From Acidimicrobiales bacterium (GTDB taxonomy: Bacteria > Actinomycetota > Acidimicrobiia > Acidimicrobiales > Bog-793): DNA of 8,152 nt. Below the pieces are notes generated by a model. It made no database searches. It worked only from the letters and a program-made list of their open reading frames with translations, and was not told where the DNA came from. The stretch covers positions 1 to 8,152 of the forward strand of contig JASHRK010000250.1 of NCBI GenBank assembly GCA_030037405.1, read 5' to 3'. Each line of letters opens with the position of its first letter. Positions within the stretch are counted from its first letter, which is position 1. The position numbers and the translations under genes are program-made. Below are positions 1 to 4,262 of the stretch, one piece after another.

Positions 1-2
1 CC

Positions 3-1130
3 GACGCCCATGACCCGTCGAAGAGGCACGCACCCATGATGCTGACGACGGACCTGGCACTGAAGCTGGACCCGATCTACGGACCCATCTCGAAGCGTTT
101 CCACGAGAACCCGGACCAGCTGGCCGAGGCCTTCGCCAAGGCGTGGTACAAGCTGCTCCACCGCGACATGGGGCCTGTCTCCCGCTACCTCGGCCCGTGG
201 GTCGCGGAGGTGCAGCTGTGGCAGGACCCCGTCCCGGCAGTGGATCACGAGCTCATCGGGGAGGCGGAGATCGCCTCTCTCAAGGACAAGCTCCTCGCTT
301 CGGGGCTCTCTGTCTCTCAGCTGGTCTCGACTGCCTGGGCGTCGGCGGCAAGCTTCCGGGGCACCGACATGCGCGGCGGTGCGAACGGGGCACGGATCCG
401 CCTCGCCCCGCAAAGGGACTGGGAGGCGAACGAGCCGGCCGAGCTGGCCAAGGCGTTGCAGAGCCTTGCCCAGGTCCAGCAGGACTTCAACAGCTCCCAG
501 AGCGGTGGGAAGAAGGTCTCTTTGAGCGACCTGATCGTCCTTGGCGGATGCGCCGCCGTCGAGAAGGCCGCGAAGAGCGCCGGGTACGACGTGAAGGTTC
601 CCTTCGTACCGGGGCGCACCGACGCCTCGCAAGAGCAGACCGACGTGGAGTCGTTCGCCGTCCTCGAACCGATCGCCGACGGGTTCCGCAACTATCTGCG
701 CGCCGGCGAGAAGTTCCCGCCGGAGCACGCCCTCGTAGACCGGGCGAACCTCTTGACGCTCACGGCTCCCGAGATGACGGTTCTCGTCGGGGGCTTGCGT
801 GCCCTCAACGCCAACTTCGGCCGGTCTGCCAATGGCGTCTTCACCCACCGGCCAGAGACGTTGACGAACGACTTCTTCGTGAACCTCGTCGACATGAACA
901 CGGAGTGGAAGCCGTCGGCTTCGCTCGAGAACGTGTACGAGGGCCGGGACCGCGCGACGGGCGAGCTCAAGTGGACGAGCACGCCAGTCGACCTTGTCTT
1001 CGGCTCGAACTCCCAGCTCCGAGCGATCTCAGAGGTGTACGCGTCCGACGACTCGAAGGAGAAGTTCGTCCATGACTTCGTCGCCGCCTGGGACAAGGTC
1101 ATGAGCCTCGATCGTTTCGGCCTCGCCTGA
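3..1130 (+). CDS. katG: Catalase-peroxidase KatG, C-terminal half (5' end outside window)
   Basis: Bifunctional haem catalase-peroxidase that destroys hydrogen peroxide in the cytoplasm; only the last 375 residues lie here. The reading frame is open to the left edge, and codons 3-35 read DAHDPSKRHAP immediately before MMLTTDLAL, the conserved KatG sequence. The Met at 36 is therefore internal, not the start. By my recollection of the Mycobacterium tuberculosis protein, the Asp of MMLTTD corresponds to the proximal-pocket Asp381 (partner of the haem His and Trp), and the Arg of LLHRDMGP to the mobile Arg418; both are present. Further family blocks follow: WQDPVPAVDHELIGEAEI, SQLVSTAWASAASFRG, PGRTDASQEQTDVESFAVL, LTAPEMTVLVGGLR and the C-terminal FVHDFVAAWDKVMSLDRF. 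The haem His, the Met-Tyr-Trp adduct and the residue equivalent to Ser315 lie upstream, so activity cannot be judged. The frame is intact to its natural stop with no sign of decay. Confidence 0.97.
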   Translation, partial: DAHDPSKRHAPMMLTTDLALKLDPIYGPISKRFHENPDQLAEAFAKAWYKLLHRDMGPVSRYLGPWVAEVQLWQDPVPAVDHELIGEAEIASLKDKLLASGLSVSQLVSTAWASAASFRGTDMRGGANGARIRLAPQRDWEANEPAELAKALQSLAQVQQDFNSSQSGGKKVSLSDLIVLGGCAAVEKAAKSAGYDVKVPFVPGRTDASQEQTDVESFAVLEPIADGFRNYLRAGEKFPPEHALVDRANLLTLTAPEMTVLVGGLRALNANFGRSANGVFTHRPETLTNDFFVNLVDMNTEWKPSASLENVYEGRDRATGELKWTSTPVDLVFGSNSQLRAISEVYASDDSKEKFVHDFVAAWDKVMSLDRFGLA

Positions 1131-1137
1131 CCGCGAG

Positions 1138-1172
1138 CGCGAGGGCCCCTCGTGCCTACGAGCCGCCTCGCG
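1138..1172 (+). terminator. Composite hairpin after katG, possible terminator
   Basis: Just after the katG stop there is an outer 7-bp stem, CGCGAGG (1138-1144) with CCTCGCG (1166-1172), enclosing an inner 5-bp stem, CTCGT (1149-1153) with ACGAG (1158-1162), and a 4-base loop. Position suggests a transcription end for katG. No T-run follows, so it is not a classical intrinsic terminator; chance folding in GC-rich DNA is possible. Confidence 0.35.
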
Positions 1173-1205
1173 ATGGCTCAGGCGCTCTATCGCCGACGAG
1201 GGGAG

Positions 1206-1211
1206 TACGAT
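1206..1211 (+). promoter_or_regulatory. Possible -10 element for the LapA-domain gene
   Basis: TACGAT at 1206-1211 fits the TAnnnT -10 pattern and ends 11 bases before the ATG at 1223, so transcription would begin about 1218-1220 and give an almost leaderless mRNA. The only Shine-Dalgarno-like run, GAGGGGAG (1198-1205), is 17 bases from the ATG, too far for normal use, which fits a leaderless or near-leaderless start. No convincing -35 box is visible, so this is weak. Confidence 0.25.
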
Positions 1212-1222
1212 CACAGAACTTG

Positions 1223-1597
1223 ATGTCGAACGACGAGCCGGAGAACGAGGCGGAAGCGAGCGGCACGGGTGCCGACGCCGCGGTGTCGAGCAGCTCTTCC
1301 CCACAGGGTTCCGTCTCGCCTGCTCACGTGGGCAGGCGAACGCGCATAAGCGCCTTCTGGATCGCTCTCGTCGTGAGCTTGGTCGTGCTCGTTCTCCTCA
1401 TCGTCTTCGTCCTCGAGAACGGCCGGGACGCACGCGTCTCCTACTTCGGCGCCCACGCTGATCTTCCGCTCGGCGTTGCCCTCCTGCTCGGTGCCGTCAT
1501 CGGTGGTCTCGTCGTCGCCCTCGCCGGCGCGGCGCGGATATTGCAGCTACGGGCCCGCGCCAGGCGCCTCCGCCGCGACGTTCAGGCCACCCAGTAA
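1223..1597 (+). CDS. LapA-domain (DUF1049-type) small membrane protein
   Basis: A 124-residue protein with a hydrophilic, acidic, Ser-rich N-terminus (residues 1-35), a short basic stretch (GRRTR, 38-42), transmembrane helix 1 (about 45-64), the connecting sequence ENGRDARVSYFG, helix 2 (about 82-104, LPLGVALLLGAVIGGLVVAL) and a strongly basic, probably cytoplasmic tail (RILQLRARARRLRRD). The pattern FVLEN-x-VSYFG-LPLGVALLLGAVIG-RILQLR is that of the lipopolysaccharide assembly protein A domain. In Gram-negative bacteria LapA-type proteins take part in LPS control. In actinobacteria, which lack LPS, the role of such proteins is unknown, so the family name should not be read as a function. ATG 1223 is preferred; a TTG codon directly before it (1220) would add one residue. 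It lies 92 bp after katG on the same strand with a possible hairpin between, so co-transcription is uncertain. Confidence 0.85.
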   Translation: MSNDEPENEAEASGTGADAAVSSSSSPQGSVSPAHVGRRTRISAFWIALVVSLVVLVLLIVFVLENGRDARVSYFGAHADLPLGVALLLGAVIGGLVVALAGAARILQLRARARRLRRDVQATQ

Positions 1598-1637
1598 GGC
1601 CGGCCGTGCGGGTATCGCTGCCCGCCATCGCGCGATG

Positions 1638-1667
1638 AGCCGGGTCCCTCCGGAGAGGGACCCGGCT
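1638..1667. terminator. Bidirectional terminator-like hairpin between convergent genes
   Basis: AGCCGGGTCCCTC (1638-1650) and GAGGGACCCGGCT (1655-1667) form a perfect 13-bp stem around the 4-base loop CGGA. It lies 40 bp after the stop of the LapA-domain gene and 82 bp beyond the stop of the opposing secreted-protein gene, where a shared terminator is expected. There is no clear U-tract on either side, as is common for hairpin terminators in high-GC actinobacteria. The length and perfection of the stem make chance unlikely. Confidence 0.75.
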
Positions 1668-1749
1668 GCACCGCGCTACCCCATCGCTCGCGACGAGGAT
1701 GGGGCTCGTTTGTGGCGCGTGACGTGCGAGGCCGAACGGCGCACGATCG

Positions 1750-2724
1750 TCAGGGCGTCACGATCTCGAAGGTGCCCTTCGCCGGCTTGGGGGCGGCGAG
1801 GCCGTTGCCGTTGCCTTCCGGCACGGGAAATCCCGTGGAGAACGAGATCGCCTCGTAACCGTAGAGGTACAGCGGCTTTCCCCCGTAGGTCACCTGCCTC
1901 GTGCCGTTGGCGAGGCGGACGCTTCCCACGCGGCTGCGGGAGAGGCCGTTTAGGAGCCCTGGTTCCCCGGTCGTGAGCAGCGGCGTCCACCTCTCGATGC
2001 AGGCTCCGCCACAGCTCGAGGCACCCTTCAGGGTGTACAAGGGGTACGCGACCGAGCCACCTCCGGTTGTCATGACGGCGGCGAGCACGGTCTTGCCCTT
2101 GGCCGTCTTGGTCGTAGTCAGCGTCTCTGCCGGAGCCTGGAAGGTTCCCGACGGCGAGACGAGGTACCACACGCCGTGCCAGGGTGGCAGGGTCGCTTCG
2201 TCCCAGGCCTCGCCGGTGAGGACCCCGGGGATCGAGTCGAAGCCGTAGAGCGGGTGACCGTCGTAGGTGACCTGCTCGCCAATGCCCTTGCGGTTCACCT
2301 CGCCGAGCTTCTTGGCGTCGATGCCGGGCCCGGCGACGGGAGCGCCCTTCGTGGTGATAGCCGGCCATTCGGCGCTCGAGTCGCTCTCGGGTCCCGTGCA
2401 CTGCATCTTCTTGCCGATGACCGTCACCACGGCTGTGGTGCACCCGAAGTGGGACCCATAGTCGCTCGAGATGGCGTAGGCCGCCAGGCCCTCCGAGGAG
2501 CCCGAGCCGATCACGAGCATCGGGCCATAGGTGCCCGTCGCTTCGGTGATGACCGTGCCGGACGACTTGGCGTGGTCGCCGCGGTGCTGTGCGCGCACGC
2601 TGGCGGCGGCGACGCCGCCGAGGGCGCTCGCGCCAAGAGCCACGGCGAGGGCGCCCGCAAGCATGCCTATCTTGATTGCTCGTCTCCGGCTCGTTCCCGA
2701 GCCGAGTTGCGCGGTGCGTTTCAT
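1750..2724 (-). CDS. Secreted PF03640-type repeat protein (COG4315-like), Tat-like signal
   Basis: A 324-residue exported protein of unknown function. Residues 1-48 look like a signal peptide: basic n-region with SRRRAIK (12-18, close to the twin-arginine consensus), a hydrophobic core (about 19-40), and Ala-rich likely cleavage sites near 39-46. No lipobox Cys is present, so despite the family's Lipoprotein_15 label the product is probably released or loosely wall-associated. The mature part has two related halves: QVTYDGHPLYGF (151-162) followed by a PPWHGVWYLVSPSGT block (180-194), and QVTYGGKPLYLY (277-288) preceded by CGGACIERWTPLLTTGEPG (238-256). Four cysteines (95, 109, 238, 242) could pair after export. 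The start at 2724 is chosen because AAGGAAG lies 8 bases upstream; a TTG at 2745 would put that Shine-Dalgarno inside the gene. It is divergent from the padR operon and shares its control region. Ligand and partner are not known. Confidence 0.85.
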   Translation of the reverse strand: MKRTAQLGSGTSRRRAIKIGMLAGALAVALGASALGGVAAASVRAQHRGDHAKSSGTVITEATGTYGPMLVIGSGSSEGLAAYAISSDYGSHFGCTTAVVTVIGKKMQCTGPESDSSAEWPAITTKGAPVAGPGIDAKKLGEVNRKGIGEQVTYDGHPLYGFDSIPGVLTGEAWDEATLPPWHGVWYLVSPSGTFQAPAETLTTTKTAKGKTVLAAVMTTGGGSVAYPLYTLKGASSCGGACIERWTPLLTTGEPGLLNGLSRSRVGSVRLANGTRQVTYGGKPLYLYGYEAISFSTGFPVPEGNGNGLAAPKPAKGTFEIVTP

Positions 2725-2732
2725 GTCTCGAG

Positions 2733-2739
2733 CTTCCTT
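2733..2739 (-). promoter_or_regulatory. Ribosome binding site of the secreted-protein gene
   Basis: Read on the minus strand, AAGGAAG sits 8 bases before the ATG at 2724. It decides between this ATG and the upstream in-frame TTG at 2745. Confidence 0.7.
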
Positions 2740-2864
2740 TCTCAACTCCGCGAAGTCGTCTGCTTCGTGTGCCTTGAGGGTGCGCCATGGCCGTCACACG
2801 AGCGGCACGCGGCGAGGGCCGCTGCTCGGGATGGATTGCCACGCCCGGCTTTGCGGGTGCTGCG

Positions 2865-2893
2865 TTGACGCCCGGGCGCTGATCCCGTAGGAT
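2865..2893 (+). promoter_or_regulatory. Sigma70-like promoter of the padR operon
   Basis: TTGACG (2865-2870, five of six bases of the -35 consensus TTGACA) and TAGGAT (2888-2893, four of six bases of TATAAT, including the key first T-A and last A-T) are separated by exactly 17 bp. Transcription would start near 2900, leaving a leader of about 33 bases before the padR ATG. An alternative -10, TATGAT at 2900-2905, lacks a -35 at the right distance. Confidence 0.6.
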
Positions 2894-2907
2894 ACTGAAT
2901 ATGATAC
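2891..2907. promoter_or_regulatory. Candidate PadR operator (repeated GATAC)
   Basis: GATAC occurs at 2891-2895 and again at 2903-2907, 12 bp apart, a little over one helical turn, in an A+T-rich patch that overlaps the proposed -10 box and start point. PadR regulators commonly bind sites at their own promoters and repress until a ligand arrives; a site here would block RNA polymerase directly. PadR dimers usually prefer inverted repeats, whereas the visible repeat is direct, so the exact half-sites are uncertain. Confidence 0.45.
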
Positions 2908-2932
2908 GAAGTGTGAAGAGTGACGGATCGAG

Positions 2933-3511
2933 ATGAGCGTCCGCCACGCGCTCCTCGCCCTGTTAAGCGAGGGGCCGAAGTACGGGCTGCAGCTCAGGCA
3001 GGAGTTCGAGGAGAGCACGGGGGAGGTGTGGCCCCTCAACGTCGGCCAGGTGTACACGACGCTGCAGCGGCTGGAACGCGACGAGCTGATCGAGTCTGAC
3101 GACGGCGAGGCAGAGGCCGGTCCCCAGAAGGCGTTCCGGATCACCGGGGCTGGCCGGGAGGAGCTCGAGAGCTGGTTGAGCACGCCGCCCGACATGACCT
3201 CGCCTCCCCGGGACGAGCTCGTCATCAAGGTGCTCGCCGCCCTGCGGGTGCCCGGCGTGTCCGTGCACGACGTGATCCAGGCCCATCGCCGCTACCTCGT
3301 CGAGCTCATGCAGCAATGGACTCGTCTCAAGGAGGACGAGGCGGACTTCGACCTCACCTTCGCTCTTGTCGGGGACGCGGAGCTCTTCCGCCTCGACTCC
3401 GTCGTGCGCTGGCTCGACGCCGCCGACGGCCGGCTGAAGCGCGCCGAGCTGGAGGCGCCCGGGTTGAAGACAGGACCGATCTTCCGGCGCAGGCTGGTAG
3501 CTCCGCGATGA
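2933..3511 (+). CDS. PadR-family transcriptional regulator
   Basis: A 192-residue DNA-binding repressor of the PadR family. The N-terminal winged helix-turn-helix (about 1-80) starts with MSVRHALLALLSEGPKYGLQLRQEFEE; the recognition helix is in LNVGQVYTTLQRLERDELIE (36-55), with the wing at about 56-72. The C-terminal helical part (about 90-175) resembles the dimerising Vir_act_alpha_C-type region, which places it with the longer PadR subfamily. PadR proteins sense small, often toxic compounds and commonly control adjacent transporter genes, matching the ABC genes directly downstream. Its stop overlaps the ATPase start as ATGA (3508-3511), so the two are translationally coupled. The ATG at 2933 starts exactly at the conserved family N-terminus; only a weak GGATCGAG purine-rich run precedes it. 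Self-repression through the GATAC site is inferred from position only. Confidence 0.93.
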   Translation: MSVRHALLALLSEGPKYGLQLRQEFEESTGEVWPLNVGQVYTTLQRLERDELIESDDGEAEAGPQKAFRITGAGREELESWLSTPPDMTSPPRDELVIKVLAALRVPGVSVHDVIQAHRRYLVELMQQWTRLKEDEADFDLTFALVGDAELFRLDSVVRWLDAADGRLKRAELEAPGLKTGPIFRRRLVAPR

Positions 3512-4242
3512 GCTTCCTCGAGCTACGCATGGTCTCCAAGAGCTACGGAGCCGGCGCCGCAGAGGTGGAGGCGATCCGGGACGTCGACCTCTCGGTCGAG
3601 CGCGGGTCGCTCGTCGCCGTGATGGGGCCGAGCGGCTCGGGGAAGTCGACGTTGCTAACGATCGCCGGCAGCCTCGAGGACCCGACGAGGGGAGAGGTCG
3701 TGATCGGCGGCCGCTCGCTCTCGGTGATGTCCCGCAACGACAAGGCGCGCCTTCGCCGCCGGACGGTCGGCTACGTGTTCCAGGACTTCAACCTTCTCGC
3801 CGGCTTGACCGCGGGGGAGAACGTGGCACTGCCTCTCGAGCTCGACGGCGTCCCGGCGCGGAGGGCACGCTCGGCGGGCGTGTCGGCGCTGGAGCAACTC
3901 GGCATCGCGGAGCGCGCCGAGCGCTATCCTGACGAGCTCTCGGGCGGCGAGCGCCAGCGCGTCGCCATCGCCCGCGCCGTCGTGGGTGAGCGGTCGCTGC
4001 TCCTTGCGGACGAGCCGTCGGGTGCCCTCGACTCGACCAACAGCGAGGCGGTGATGCGGATGATCCTCGCAGCCTGCCGCCGTGGCGTCGCCGCGGTCGT
4101 CGTGACCCATGACGCCCAGCTCGCCTCGTGGGCGGACCGGGTGGTCTTCATCCGAGACGGGCGCATCGTCGACCAGACGGTGCCGCCGCCGGCGCCCGAG
4201 TCCCTGCTCGAGGACGTCACGGGACCGAGCCAGCAGCGTTAG
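3508..4242 (+). CDS. ABC transporter ATP-binding protein (MacB/LolD type, FtsX partner)
   Basis: A 244-residue cytoplasmic ATPase that would power the permease encoded next to it. All catalytic motifs are intact: Walker A GPSGSGKST (40-48), Q-loop in YVFQDFNLL (Gln92), ABC signature LSGGERQR (144-151), Walker B LLLADE (164-169) followed by the D-loop SGALD, and the switch His in VTHD (His201). Size and the LAGLTAGENVALPLELDGV segment after the Q-loop match the MacB/LolD/FtsE subfamily, which pairs with FtsX-fold permeases. The true start is taken as ATG 3508: it begins the domain (MSFLELRMVSKSYG) and overlaps the padR stop by four bases. The frame is open further upstream to 3316, but that would encode Arg/Gly-rich sequence overlapping padR by almost 200 bp. 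Whether the complex exports a substrate or transmits force to periplasmic or cell-wall partners cannot be told. Confidence 0.95.
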   Translation: MSFLELRMVSKSYGAGAAEVEAIRDVDLSVERGSLVAVMGPSGSGKSTLLTIAGSLEDPTRGEVVIGGRSLSVMSRNDKARLRRRTVGYVFQDFNLLAGLTAGENVALPLELDGVPARRARSAGVSALEQLGIAERAERYPDELSGGERQRVAIARAVVGERSLLLADEPSGALDSTNSEAVMRMILAACRRGVAAVVVTHDAQLASWADRVVFIRDGRIVDQTVPPPAPESLLEDVTGPSQQR

Positions 4243-4262
4243 CGCGCCCGGCCGGACCACCT

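Larger units (their letters stand above)
2725..2932. other. Divergent intergenic control region
   Basis: This 208-bp gap separates the start of the secreted-protein gene (-) from padR (+). The right part carries the padR promoter and a repeated GATAC element, described separately. On the left, a small inverted repeat CGAAG (2751-2755) / CTTCG (2763-2767) lies in the presumed leader of the secreted-protein gene. I found no convincing -35/-10 pair reading leftwards and no credible small gene. Base composition falls noticeably in A+T-richer DNA at 2888-2920, as expected of a promoter. Confidence 0.6.

Noticed and set aside
2751..2767. CGAAG/CTTCG inverted repeat in the leader of the secreted-protein gene
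   Set aside because: Only 5 bp per arm with a 7-base spacer; such pairs are common by chance, so it is not listed as a regulatory site.
1676..2947. Minus-strand open frame longer than the secreted-protein gene in another frame
   Set aside because: Translation is Arg/His-rich and domain-free, whereas the overlapping frame (1750-2724) has a signal peptide, internal repeats and a ribosome site.
3316..3507. Upstream in-frame extension of the ATPase
   Set aside because: It would overlap padR by almost 200 bp and encode Arg/Gly-rich sequence unlike any ABC N-terminus; the ATGA junction gives a better start.
4128..4262. Upstream GTG extension of the permease
   Set aside because: It would overlap the ATPase by 115 bp and add basic, non-membrane sequence; ATG 4263 after a 20-bp gap is simpler.
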